From contig NZ_JAUSPQ010000004.1 of the NCBI RefSeq assembly GCF_030655665.1, positions 192,948-256,947 of the forward strand: DNA of 64,000 nucleotides. Reading direction: 5' to 3'. A program made the translations under genes and the position numbers. The stretch is from Methanocorpusculum sp. Its GTDB lineage: Archaea > Halobacteriota > Methanomicrobia > Methanomicrobiales > Methanocorpusculaceae. Positions 28,660-37,435 of this stretch are shown one piece after another; within the stretch, counting starts at the first letter, position 1, and every line of letters begins with the position of its first letter. A model generated the notes under the pieces. It was not told the DNA's origin and did not search any database. It saw nothing but the letters and a program-made list of their open reading frames with translations.

Positions 28660-29313
28660 TTACCAGACCCTGCCGTCCACTCTTTTGGTACTCTTCGCGG
28701 GTGATAGATTTCGCACCATAACTTCTGATCTATGTACGTTTCGGTAAAGAGTGTCCCCACCCGAAATGACCGCGAACGCATCATTCTCACCCACGCAGCG
28801 AAGACCTGAGTGCGGTTCATAGGGGAGGACCAGCAGAAACTCGACCGGGTCACCGTAGATCTCAGATAAGAGTGATTTTTTTGCAGCGATCTCTGTCAGA
28901 AACCCTTTGGTCCCTGCAGAACCGGTGATCACCTCGCCGAAAATCCGGACACCGTCACGTGTCCTGATAAGAAGATCCATCTCCGCAACGACACGACCCT
29001 TCATCTTAAACCGAATGCCGCCGTCCCGCGAGTACCACAAACCGTCCGGAGCATATTTATCGTAAGGAATATAGACCGCATCGGCTAGTTTCGCGGCAAT
29101 CGACACGATGGAAGAAGAATTCTCCGATGCGCTCAAAAGAAGTTCATACGAGAGGGCTTCAAAGAACTCGCCGACCGCAGAAGGATGGAGAGGATTGGTC
29201 TCCTCATAAAGAACGGCCCTACTCGACTTTGGGAGATGATGAACGGCCCGGCGGACATGGGAAAGGGTCACCTCCTCCGCGGACAGAAGTCCGGCAACCT
29301 CAGACGCTGACAT
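28660..29313 (-). CDS. Hypothetical protein, possibly nuclease-fold
   Basis: 217 residues, not recognised. Residues 111-130 read EMDLLI then RIFGEVITG, the spacing of a PD-(D/E)XK core with Asp113 and Glu127, but the Lys after Glu-x is missing, so any nuclease activity is doubtful. Its start overlaps the gltX stop by one base, so it is co-transcribed with glutamyl-tRNA synthetase. No membrane segment or signal peptide. Confidence 0.6.
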   Translation of the reverse strand: MSASEVAGLLSAEEVTLSHVRRAVHHLPKSSRAVLYEETNPLHPSAVGEFFEALSYELLLSASENSSSIVSIAAKLADAVYIPYDKYAPDGLWYSRDGGIRFKMKGRVVAEMDLLIRTRDGVRIFGEVITGSAGTKGFLTEIAAKKSLLSEIYGDPVEFLLVLPYEPHSGLRCVGENDAFAVISGGDTLYRNVHRSEVMVRNLSPAKSTKRVDGRVW

Positions 29314-30995
29314 CAGCGGTGAGTGAAGTACGCGATCACTTTTCCATCTATGACTGCATCGATCTTTGAGAAGCCGACCCGCTCAAACTGAACGATTCTG
29401 CCCGCATATTCACGAACAGCCGACTCACAGAACCCTTCAAAGATGCCTTCCGGCATAAGAAGCGAACAGGAAGCTGCCATTTCGATTGGAAGCCACTGAA
29501 CGATCGCGGCCTTAAGAGAACGTGCATCGGCAAGGGAATCTCCCGCATACTCAGCCGAACTTGGACCAGTGATATTGATATTGAACAGATCCTTGAGTCT
29601 AAGCATCCCGCCCTTTTCCATCTCACTCTTCGGCAGAAGAACACGGCCCGTGAACGGAAGAACACGTTCTCCCCGCTCGGGCTGATTTGGATATACCGGA
29701 GCGTGTGCCTCGGTCTTTGGGGCACCGGTGATCTCCACTTCAACGGGCTCGGGAACGAAGAAGTACCGATCCGCCCCGGCATCAATGACCGCCTTGTTCT
29801 GAGCAAACAGATTTTCCCAGGAGAACGAAATATCCGTATCGCCCATGCCGATATCTATCGTGGCAGCGCGAACTGCCTCCGGCTGAATACCGCGGCGGGC
29901 AAGAGCACGAAGCGTTCCGAGATGGATATCATCCCAACCGGTGTAGAGACCTTCGTTGATCCCTCTGCGCATACCTGAGGTGGACAACTCGAGTCCGGCG
30001 ATGGACATTCTCCCGTAATGATAGAAGTACGGCATCTTCCAGCCGAAGTAGTTGTAGATATACTCCTGACGGCGGGTGTTTGCGATATGATCCTTCCCGC
30101 GGATAACATGCGTCATACCAAGGAGATGGTCATCTATCACCACCGAGAAGTTCATCAGAGGGTAAACATAGACATCCGGCTTTCTCGGGTGGGGCGTGCT
30201 GGTCAGAACACGCATCGCGGCAAAATCACGCACAGCCGGGTCAGGGTGTGATATATCGGTTTTTACCCGGAGCGTGATCTCCCCTTCGACATACTTTCCG
30301 GCAATCATATCATCGAATCTTTTCAGGTTCTCTTCGACAGGAATGCCACGGCAGGGACAGGGGATCTTCTTGAGCTTTTTCTCACGGAACTCGTTGTTAT
30401 CGCAGGTACACATATATGCCCCGCCGAGCTGGAGAAGTTCGCGTGCATACGCATAGTAGATCTCAAAACGATCCGACTGATAGATCACATCGGTGATCCC
30501 GATCCCGAGCCATGCAAGATCTTCGGGGACCATTTCATATGCTGACGGATCGACACGTTTCGGATCGGTATCTTCGACGCGGTAATAGAATTTGCCGCCG
30601 TATTTTTTCACGTAATAGTCGTTCAGTACCGAAGCGCGGGCGTGTCCAAGATGAAGAGGGCCGGACGGGTTGGGTGCAAACCGCATGACGACCCCGAATT
30701 CAGCGTTCGGAAGGTCAGGAAGTTCATGGCTCCTCTCCTTTTTTTCATGCATCTTTTCTATTGCACCCGGATTGAGAGAGATCAGTTTTTCTTCGCGTTC
30801 TTCAATTGAAAGAGCGGCGACCTCGGCGAGGATCTCCGGGATAAGAGCATTGATCTCTTTTGCTTTCGCACGAAGTTCAGGGTGGGCACCCATCACACTT
30901 CCGAGAATTGCGCCGGCACGGGGAACAGTCTTATGTTTAACGGCGTTTTCCAGTGCCAGGACGTATATATCGTTTCGAATATCTGCATCTGCCAT
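29313..30995 (-). CDS. gltX: Glutamyl-tRNA synthetase, archaeal type
   Basis: 560 residues. Class I signature PNPSGPLHLGHARA (HLGH) and a KMSKS-equivalent ELSTSGMRRG are visible, with the beta-barrel anticodon domain of the archaeal/eukaryotic GlnRS-like class following. The N-terminal 100 residues are the archaeal extension. It likely charges tRNA-Glu and tRNA-Gln (corrected by GatDE). Confidence 0.97.
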   Translation of the reverse strand: MADADIRNDIYVLALENAVKHKTVPRAGAILGSVMGAHPELRAKAKEINALIPEILAEVAALSIEEREEKLISLNPGAIEKMHEKKERSHELPDLPNAEFGVVMRFAPNPSGPLHLGHARASVLNDYYVKKYGGKFYYRVEDTDPKRVDPSAYEMVPEDLAWLGIGITDVIYQSDRFEIYYAYARELLQLGGAYMCTCDNNEFREKKLKKIPCPCRGIPVEENLKRFDDMIAGKYVEGEITLRVKTDISHPDPAVRDFAAMRVLTSTPHPRKPDVYVYPLMNFSVVIDDHLLGMTHVIRGKDHIANTRRQEYIYNYFGWKMPYFYHYGRMSIAGLELSTSGMRRGINEGLYTGWDDIHLGTLRALARRGIQPEAVRAATIDIGMGDTDISFSWENLFAQNKAVIDAGADRYFFVPEPVEVEITGAPKTEAHAPVYPNQPERGERVLPFTGRVLLPKSEMEKGGMLRLKDLFNINITGPSSAEYAGDSLADARSLKAAIVQWLPIEMAASCSLLMPEGIFEGFCESAVREYAGRIVQFERVGFSKIDAVIDGKVIAYFTHR

Positions 30996-31070
30996 GTTGA
31001 GTAGATAGTATTGGCGGGACGGAGTGTTTATACTTACGGCTTTTTTGTATTGTAGAAAAAAAGGTGTTCG

Positions 31071-31673
31071 CTAACAAGGTCGAACGGAACAAAATTCCCG
31101 TTCTAAAACCGCTAACTCTTCACGCGTATTGATATTGAACGCAAGACCCGGCTCATCGAGCAAAAGACACAGTTCGTCCTGCACTTCGGCAACAAGACTT
31201 CCCATGAAAATATTTACTGCACACGGTGCTGCCGGAACTCCGTTGATCTCCTCACGGTATCTTGGCTGCATGCCGTATCTTTCACAAAGAGTGATCGGGA
31301 CCCATGTTGAACAGGCAGGTTTGCCTGACGCATGATACGCATCAAGTATCTGTCCGATGATGTCAGCTGTGAGGCAGGGAATATCAGCCGCAGAAGTAAA
31401 GAGCGGACCATCTTCGCCGGAGATCTCGACAGCTTCACAGAGATCCTCGACGTATCCTGTCCCCTGCGTGTCGATTGACTCAACATTGTTCGCACGACAC
31501 CAGTTCCGGGTGAAGGGCGTTTTATAGGAAGTCACAACGACCGGTTCACATCCGGCTTCGATGAAGGCATCGAGTACCCAGGAGATCATCGGACGATCGT
31601 GGACCATGACCAGAGCTTTTTCCCCGAGCCGGAGTCTTGAACCTTCACCGCCGGCAAGGATCAGCGCAAGCAT
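31071..31673 (-). CDS. cobY: Adenosylcobinamide-phosphate guanylyltransferase CobY
   Basis: 200 residues. N-terminal nucleotidyltransferase loop LAGGEGSRL and KALVMVHDRPMI, then TSAADIPCL, as in archaeal CobY, which replaces CobU in activating adenosylcobinamide phosphate with GTP. It overlaps the cobD stop by 13 bases. Cobamides are cofactors for the methyltransferase Mtr in methanogenesis. Confidence 0.9.
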   Translation of the reverse strand: MLALILAGGEGSRLRLGEKALVMVHDRPMISWVLDAFIEAGCEPVVVTSYKTPFTRNWCRANNVESIDTQGTGYVEDLCEAVEISGEDGPLFTSAADIPCLTADIIGQILDAYHASGKPACSTWVPITLCERYGMQPRYREEINGVPAAPCAVNIFMGSLVAEVQDELCLLLDEPGLAFNINTREELAVLEREFCSVRPC

Positions 31674-32656
31674 GCAGAAAGGGCCTCCACCACACGGAGG
31701 TTCTTCTCCCGGATCTCAACCGAGATGCGGATCGATTCCGGCAGACCAAACGATGTGCAGTCCCTAACAAGAACACCGTGTTTCAGCATAGACCCGGTGA
31801 ACTCAGATGCATTTCTCCCGAGATGCACTAATATATAGTTCACCGAACTTTCGGCAAAAGACAGACCAAGTTCAGTGAGGCGGGCGAAGTACCATTCACG
31901 TTCAGCGGAGATTTTTTCTGCAGAAACAGCAAGTTCATCATAGTGATCAAGAGCCTGCATTGTATAGGCTTCCGCAAAGGCGTTCACCGTCCAGGGAGTT
32001 CGTACCGTCTCGATCTTTTCGATCAGATCGGCCGGACCAAAACCGAACCCGAACCTGATCCCGGGGACCGAGAAACATTTGGTGATCGAACGCATCACAA
32101 AGAGATCATCTGACCGTATGTCAGAAATTGACTCATCCCGTGCGGCGAGTTCCATAAAAGCCTCATCAACAAAGAGCCGGGATCCCTTTTTTGTACAGTC
32201 ATCCAGAAGAGCGAGCATTTTCTCGCGGGGCGTTAGAATTCCTGTTGGATTATTCGGGTTACAGATGATCCGGAGATCGGCATCCCTGCCGGAGATGACA
32301 TGAGCGCCGGCAAGTTTTGCGGAAAGCTCATACTCTCCAAACGTCGGAGGATCGATCCTGACGGGAGAGAGCGCTGAGAGAACAACGCTGCAATAAACAC
32401 GGATCAGCTCAGCCGATCCGTTTCCAACACAGATCTCATCGGTACGGCGGGAAAAAACCCGACCAATTTTATCCTTTAAAGCACTATATGTATCATCAGG
32501 ATACACGCAGAGATCAACATCCCTGAAATCGCAGGAAACTTTGGGCAGAAACGGATTCATACTTGCACTCACGTCAAGAAGATCGGAGCCGTATTTTTGC
32601 CTTAAAGCGATAATCCTACCGCCATGGACTGCTTTCTCAGGAAAATGTTTCTGCAT
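31661..32656 (-). CDS. cobD: L-threonine-phosphate decarboxylase / HisC-like PLP enzyme
   Basis: 331 residues from the ATG at 32656; the frame extends upstream but only this Met begins sequence typical of the family (MQKHFPEKAVHGGRI). The PLP-lysine segment is SITKCFSVPGIRFGFG and NPNNPTG is present. The HGG near the N-terminus and pairing with cobY favour CobD, making aminopropanol phosphate for the cobamide tail, over histidinol-phosphate aminotransferase. A TATA-like box near 32687-32695 predicts a leaderless message. Confidence 0.87.
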   Translation of the reverse strand: MQKHFPEKAVHGGRIIALRQKYGSDLLDVSASMNPFLPKVSCDFRDVDLCVYPDDTYSALKDKIGRVFSRRTDEICVGNGSAELIRVYCSVVLSALSPVRIDPPTFGEYELSAKLAGAHVISGRDADLRIICNPNNPTGILTPREKMLALLDDCTKKGSRLFVDEAFMELAARDESISDIRSDDLFVMRSITKCFSVPGIRFGFGFGPADLIEKIETVRTPWTVNAFAEAYTMQALDHYDELAVSAEKISAEREWYFARLTELGLSFAESSVNYILVHLGRNASEFTGSMLKHGVLVRDCTSFGLPESIRISVEIREKNLRVVEALSACLR

Positions 32657-32740
32657 TTTGTAGTATAATCTTGGTCTCTTTCGACATAAATAAACCACAG
32701 ATAGAAAATTATCTTGCGTTAATACATGAATATCACAAGA

Positions 32741-32754
32741 TATATTTATATATT
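32741..32754 (+). promoter_or_regulatory. TATA region of the cdrS-ftsZ operon
   Basis: TATATTTATATATT predicts transcription near 32775, giving a leader of about 85 bases that contains the repeats at 32810-32848. A second TATA-like TTACATAT at 32803-32810 would instead start near 32832, within the repeats. Confidence 0.5.
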
Positions 32755-32809
32755 CAAACATCCAATTAGATTTTGTCCAAGATCGGACGTCAGCCCTGTG
32801 TCTTACATA

Positions 32810-32848
32810 TGTCAGACAAATGGCAGACAATTGACTGACAAATGTCAG
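32810..32848. promoter_or_regulatory. Candidate operator: TGTCAG boxes before cdrS
   Basis: TGTCAGACA (32810-32818), AA, then TGGCAGACA (32821-32829) are direct repeats. CTGACA-AA-TGTCAG (32835-32848) is a perfect inverted repeat of the same box. Ribbon-helix-helix proteins bind short palindromic or repeated boxes as cooperative dimers, so this is a good autoregulatory site for the gene that begins 13 bases later. Confidence 0.65.
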
Positions 32849-32860
32849 ATTGGAGTTATG

Positions 32861-33046
32861 ATGGACCGTATCACCATACGCCTACCCCCTCAGCAAATCG
32901 AACTACTAGAATTACTTGTCGAATCCGGCGAGTTTCCAACCGTTTCTGAAGCAGTACGATATGCAGTCAGGGAATTCCTCTCGCAGAGAGGAGACAGGAT
33001 ACTGCGTGACAGCGATCAAGTAACATCATTTGACGGACGATTATAA
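32861..33046 (+). CDS. cdrS: Ribbon-helix-helix regulator, CdrS-like
   Basis: 61 residues from the second of two adjacent ATGs, because GGAG at 32852-32855 is better spaced for it. [20 protein letters not shown], then [18 protein letters not shown], is a complete ribbon-helix-helix domain. The sequence and the ftsZ gene 28 bases downstream match CdrS, the conserved euryarchaeal cell-division regulator studied in haloarchaea. It likely represses or activates its own operon through the boxes upstream. Confidence 0.85.
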   Translation: MDRITIRLPPQQIELLELLVESGEFPTVSEAVRYAVREFLSQRGDRILRDSDQVTSFDGRL

Positions 33047-33074
33047 CAGTAAAATCATTGGGGTGTTTACAAAA

Positions 33075-34235
33075 ATGCAGAGTATTATCAATGAGGCACT
33101 GAAGAACTCAGAGCTCGAAAAAGGAATCCAGACGACATCCATCGTTGACGACGATGACATGCTCGGACAACCAAGAATCGTTATCGTCGGATGCGGCGGC
33201 GCTGGAAACAACACGATCAACAGACTTCACAACATGAAAGTCGCAGGATCGGAAACCATCGCCATCAACACCGACAAGCAGCACCTGGATATGATCCAGG
33301 CCGACAAGCGTGTTCTGATCGGCAAATCCCTGACCCGCGGTCTTGGAGCCGGAGGTTTCCCAGACGTAGGACGCCGTGCCGCAGAAATGGCACGCCCGAC
33401 CCTTGAAGAGATCCTGAAAGATGCAGACCTCGTCTTTGTCACCGCAGGCATGGGCGGAGGAACCGGAACCGGATCCGCACCCGTCGTAGCACAGATCGCC
33501 AAAGAACACGGCGCCATCGTCATTGCGATGGTCAGCTACCCATTCCAGGTTGAGCGGGCGAGAATGCTGAAAGCTGAAGAAGGACTTGAAGCAATGCGCC
33601 AGGCAGCAGACTCCGTTATTGTCCTTGACAACAACAGACTCAAGAACTTCGTTCCAAACCTTCCGCTTGGTCAGGCATTCTCTGTCATGGACCAGCTCAT
33701 CGCCGAAACCGTCAAAGGGATCTCCGAGACGATCACCGAACCATCTCTCATCAACATCGATTACGCAGACGTCCGCGCCATCATGAGCAAGGGCGGCCTT
33801 GCAGTCATGCTTGTTGGCGAGTCCAAACAGCAGAACAAGGCCGAGTCCGTCATTCGCGACTGTCTTGCCCACCCGCTTCTCGACATCGACTTCCGCGGAG
33901 CAACCGGCAGTCTGATCCACATCACCGGTGGAAACGACCTTACCCTTCACGATGCAGAAGAGATCGCACAGCAGCTCACCTACGAACTTGACCCCCATGC
34001 AGATGTCATCTGGGGAGCAAGAGTCCGCAAAGATTTCGAAGGCAAAGTCTCCGTCATGGCAATCATGACCGGCATCCAGAGCCCGCAGATCCTTGGCGGT
34101 CACTCAGTCAACACCTTCCAGGCAGGCAACTCCGGCTCAAACATCTCATCACGTAATCCATCCACCTCTCCCACGACCCATCAGCAAAATACCGCAACTG
34201 CACGCAGCGGTTCCTCGTTTGACTGGATCATGTAA
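33075..34235 (+). CDS. ftsZ: Cell-division protein FtsZ
   Basis: 386 residues from the ATG at 33075, preceded by GGGGTG. The tubulin signature [13 protein letters not shown] and the [19 protein letters not shown] and FDPHAD-like [12 protein letters not shown] segments are intact. It forms the division ring. A Ser/Thr/Asn-rich C-terminal linker ends in a short SSFDWIM-type tail, the probable anchor-protein site. Co-transcribed with cdrS. Confidence 0.97.
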   Translation: MQSIINEALKNSELEKGIQTTSIVDDDDMLGQPRIVIVGCGGAGNNTINRLHNMKVAGSETIAINTDKQHLDMIQADKRVLIGKSLTRGLGAGGFPDVGRRAAEMARPTLEEILKDADLVFVTAGMGGGTGTGSAPVVAQIAKEHGAIVIAMVSYPFQVERARMLKAEEGLEAMRQAADSVIVLDNNRLKNFVPNLPLGQAFSVMDQLIAETVKGISETITEPSLINIDYADVRAIMSKGGLAVMLVGESKQQNKAESVIRDCLAHPLLDIDFRGATGSLIHITGGNDLTLHDAEEIAQQLTYELDPHADVIWGARVRKDFEGKVSVMAIMTGIQSPQILGGHSVNTFQAGNSGSNISSRNPSTSPTTHQQNTATARSGSSFDWIM

Positions 34236-34665
34236 AACCGACTCACCATACGTAAGTTTCATACACCACACATATACCCCGACCGGGATGATGGAAGGCA
34301 CCAGAAGGTACGTCGTCACCTTCACCACATCACCCCATTAGGAAATATATCCGGGCAGACAAATATCCCGTCTGCCCAAAACACCCGACCCGTAGGTATA
34401 GGGGTTGAGGTGATTCGACTGTTTTTTTCACGATAATTATACGACACCTTTATTTCTCCATACCACCACTAATTATAGGAAAGTCGTATATCTGCGGAGT
34501 CGGAAGAGTCCAACGAGTCGGCCGCCAGTACAGGAGATTGAATACTATCATTGAAACTTTGCACTTGTTTTTGCGTCATTTTTCATGCAGTTTGGTATTT
34601 TCTCCAGCGCGGGCGACCCTCGGATCCTTCTCTCTGCGGACGGCTGCTCAGGATAGGTAAGAACG
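34236..34665. other. Intergenic region with hairpin and probable long leader
   Basis: 430 bases without a supported gene. GGGCAGAC (34353-34360) and GTCTGCCC (34370-34377) form a perfect 8-bp hairpin, possibly the ftsZ transcript end. A run of seven T residues lies near 34423-34429. A TATA-like CGTATATC near 34486-34493 would give the next gene a leader of about 150 bases with GC-rich, foldable sequence. Confidence 0.5.
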
Positions 34666-35547
34666 TTGACCGAAGATCTTGTCGATAAAAGAAAATCACT
34701 CCTCGAAGAGTCTGAAGAACACAAAGTAAAGCGTAACGAGTTAAATTCTCAGGCAAGCCAGTTTGCCCGTGAGAGAAACGAGTTAAACAACGCAACCCGC
34801 CAGTATGTCGAGGACGCACAGAAAAACAAAGAACTCCGTGACCAGTCCAACAACGATGTTCAGTCCCTGAAAGAGAAGAGGAACGAGTTAAACGACAAGG
34901 CTAACACCCTCTTTGAAGAGATCGATGCTCTCCGGGGCGAGCAGGGAACCGGTTCCGCGGCTCAGAGCCACGAGAAGAAACCCTCAGCAAAAGACGTCCA
35001 GCGTCAAATCGACCAGCTCGAAGAGAGACAGCAGACTGAAACAATGTCCAAAGAGAAGGAAAATGAGCTTGTTGATAAAATCAAACAGCTTAGATCCGAA
35101 CTCAAGGACCAGGAAGTTGAGCACGAACAGAACAAAGAAGTCCGCACCCGCCTGATCGAGGCACGTGAGTTCCGCAAACAGGCATCAGCGATCCATGCAG
35201 AAGTTACGGAGAAAGCCGAGCTTGCCCAGAAACACCACGACCTGATGGTCGAGTGCTACAGAAAGGCCGACAAATCACGGGAAGGCGCAGATGCAAAGCA
35301 CAAACAGTTCGTTGAGGCACAGGAGGCTGCAGATGCTGAGCACAAACAGTTCCTCGAATGCCAGAAACAGCTTCGCGACTATGATAAAGTCCTGACAGGC
35401 ATCCGCTCAAAGCAGAAGAAAGTTAAGAGTGTGAAAGAGAACAAGTCCGCAAGAAAGGAAGCAGAAACCATCTTCAACGCATTCAAGAGCGGTGAGAGAC
35501 TGACTACCGAGGACTTATTAAAACTTCAGCGCTCAAAGCTTATCTGA
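34666..35547 (+). CDS. Coiled-coil protein, conserved in archaea (COG1340-like)
   Basis: 293 residues from a TTG at 34666, preceded by GGTAAG; the protein frame has no earlier good start. Nearly the whole chain is charged heptad sequence, with the repeated block KRNELN/ERNELN/KRNELN at about residues 24, 43 and 78. No membrane segment. It resembles archaeal coiled-coil proteins of the COG1340 group, with a possible structural or RNA-binding role. The TTG start may lower expression. Confidence 0.82.
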   Translation: MTEDLVDKRKSLLEESEEHKVKRNELNSQASQFARERNELNNATRQYVEDAQKNKELRDQSNNDVQSLKEKRNELNDKANTLFEEIDALRGEQGTGSAAQSHEKKPSAKDVQRQIDQLEERQQTETMSKEKENELVDKIKQLRSELKDQEVEHEQNKEVRTRLIEAREFRKQASAIHAEVTEKAELAQKHHDLMVECYRKADKSREGADAKHKQFVEAQEAADAEHKQFLECQKQLRDYDKVLTGIRSKQKKVKSVKENKSARKEAETIFNAFKSGERLTTEDLLKLQRSKLI

Positions 35548-35625
35548 AGTTTTCCAAATATAACCTATATTTTTTCCCGCTTTTTTCCCACAGATATTTA
35601 ATCCATAAATGGTAATTGTATAACA

Positions 35626-36810
35626 ATGAGGGCACGCACTCTGATCCTGAGCATTGACAGAGATGACGACGTGGGATACAAGGCAGGCATAGAGAGTCCC
35701 GTACTTGGCAGGGACGCATGTCTTGATGCCGCGACAAGACTGGGTCTCGCCGATCCTGAAGATTCCGATACGAATGCCATCTTTCAGGCAATCAAAACCT
35801 ACGATGAGCTGAAAGCTAACGGCGAGGACGTGGAGGTCGCCGTGATCGGGGGCAATCACATGAATATGCTTGAAGGAGACCGGAGGATCGGAGACCTTCT
35901 CGCAAAGGTCATTGAGATCACCGGGGTCACTGATTGTATACTTATCTCCGACGGGGCGGAGGACGAATACGTTCTCCCGATCATTCAGTCGCATCTGAAG
36001 ATATCAGGCGTGGTAAGGGTCATTATCAAACAGCTTCCAAACATCGAGGGGACATACTATATCATCAAAAAGCTGATGAACGACCCGAAGATCGCGAAGA
36101 TCATTCTGCTTCCGATCGGTCTGGTCCTTCTTCTCTATGCCTTAGTTGCCTTGCTTGCACCCGGCGTTTCCGCAATTCTCGTGGCCGTAGGTATCATCGG
36201 GCTGTATCTGCTGTTCAAGGGATTCGATCTGGATCGGTACTTCTTTTATGCATGGCATGCAGTCATTGAATCATTCAGGAAGGGGCAGTTCTCCTTTGTT
36301 GCCTATCTGGTCGCAGTTATCCTGGTCATCGGCGGAGTCATCTCCGGGCTGATGAGTGTTATTACCAATTTCCCGAACTCAGGAGATGTAGGGGTCCTCT
36401 ATCTCGCCTTATCATTCCTTTACGGGGCGGTCATCTGGATCGTTATCGCAGGTCTTGTAGCCTCTGCCGGAAAGATCACGGATTATGTCCAGAATTATCA
36501 GGCAGGCATTTCCAGGATATTTGTCGTACCGTTCTTTGTTATCGCAACCGGCATGATCACCTACGGTGCAGTAATCTATTTCCTCTCCATCTCGCCGGTC
36601 GAACCGTTCCCGTTCACCACAACAGACGGCATCATCGCAATGATGCTCCTCACGATCGCCGGACTTGCGATTGCCTTTACCGGCATCTATCTGAGACCAT
36701 TTGTCCAGAGAAAAATCAATTCATGGATAGAGATCAGGCAGAAACTTGATGAAGATGCGGAAGGATGCAGCGATAAAGGAAAACCAGTATATAAAAAAGT
36801 TAGGTACTGA
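35626..36810 (+). CDS. DUF373 family membrane protein
   Basis: 394 residues. The N-terminal 140 residues are soluble with an alpha/beta pattern (LILSIDRDDDVGYKAGI, VAVIGGNHMNML, ILISDGAEDE). About five or six hydrophobic helices follow from residue 160 to 365. This is the DUF373 layout, found almost only in archaea. The acidic DRDDD motif could bind metal. Function unknown. Confidence 0.88.
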   Translation: MRARTLILSIDRDDDVGYKAGIESPVLGRDACLDAATRLGLADPEDSDTNAIFQAIKTYDELKANGEDVEVAVIGGNHMNMLEGDRRIGDLLAKVIEITGVTDCILISDGAEDEYVLPIIQSHLKISGVVRVIIKQLPNIEGTYYIIKKLMNDPKIAKIILLPIGLVLLLYALVALLAPGVSAILVAVGIIGLYLLFKGFDLDRYFFYAWHAVIESFRKGQFSFVAYLVAVILVIGGVISGLMSVITNFPNSGDVGVLYLALSFLYGAVIWIVIAGLVASAGKITDYVQNYQAGISRIFVVPFFVIATGMITYGAVIYFLSISPVEPFPFTTTDGIIAMMLLTIAGLAIAFTGIYLRPFVQRKINSWIEIRQKLDEDAEGCSDKGKPVYKKVRY

Positions 36811-36843
36811 AAGGCAGTCCTGAAAGATAACTCAGATACCAGA

Positions 36844-37392
36844 TCACTGGAAATATCCAAAACCTTTCGACATGATCTTGGTATTATTAAAGATCTTAGA
36901 GTCAGTAGGGGTAAGGACAAACGTCAGTTTCGGGATCACCGTACCAAACGTGTGAGCAGGATACCAGTAGGACCCATCCCCATAATCAACGACCACATTT
37001 TTTACAGTGATGACCGCACGGTCATTATCGACATATGAATAGGTAACCACCTGAGAATCTTTTCCCGCCTCGGGATAACCCACCACAGCGAGAACACGGT
37101 TTTTCAGATCCTGCTTTCCGAAAAGGAATACCAGAAAGGCGATCCATGGCGTGACCTCATACTGCACCGTGATCTCAGCATCCGTTCCCGAAAGAACGAT
37201 ATCAATAGAATTAACGGTCAGATACCCGTACCGGTTCGATCCGTCCACAAAGACAGAGGTATTATCATTGACCGTCTGATTATCCTCAGAGATCGTGATG
37301 ATCGGGGTCTGGGCGGCGAAAACGGGTCCCGTACCAATCAAAAGCAGAAATGCCGTTATCATGAACAGAGACAAGAGCCGGGTAAAGTTCAT
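36844..37392 (-). CDS. Secreted protein of unknown function
   Basis: 182 residues with a clear Sec signal peptide (NFTRLLSLFMITAFLLLIGT, cleavage likely after VFAA). The mature part is beta-rich with several Asn-x-Thr/Ser sites (DNTS, NNTK) that could be glycosylated. One hydrophobic stretch (WIAFLVFLFG) may insert in the membrane. No known domain. It follows adenine deaminase by 43 bases on the same strand. Confidence 0.75.
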   Translation of the reverse strand: MNFTRLLSLFMITAFLLLIGTGPVFAAQTPIITISEDNQTVNDNTSVFVDGSNRYGYLTVNSIDIVLSGTDAEITVQYEVTPWIAFLVFLFGKQDLKNRVLAVVGYPEAGKDSQVVTYSYVDNDRAVITVKNVVVDYGDGSYWYPAHTFGTVIPKLTFVLTPTDSKIFNNTKIMSKGFGYFQ

Positions 37393-37435
37393 TGTGATAC
37401 GTATGTCTCGAAAACGAGATAGTCTTTTCCCCTAC

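Noticed and set aside
31661-32830. Upstream extension of cobD to 32830
   Set aside because: The extra 58 residues cross the promoter and operator region of cdrS and do not resemble the family N-terminus.
33108-34103. Long minus-strand frame of 331 codons
   Set aside because: Exact antisense of ftsZ in a codon-biased gene; a shadow frame.
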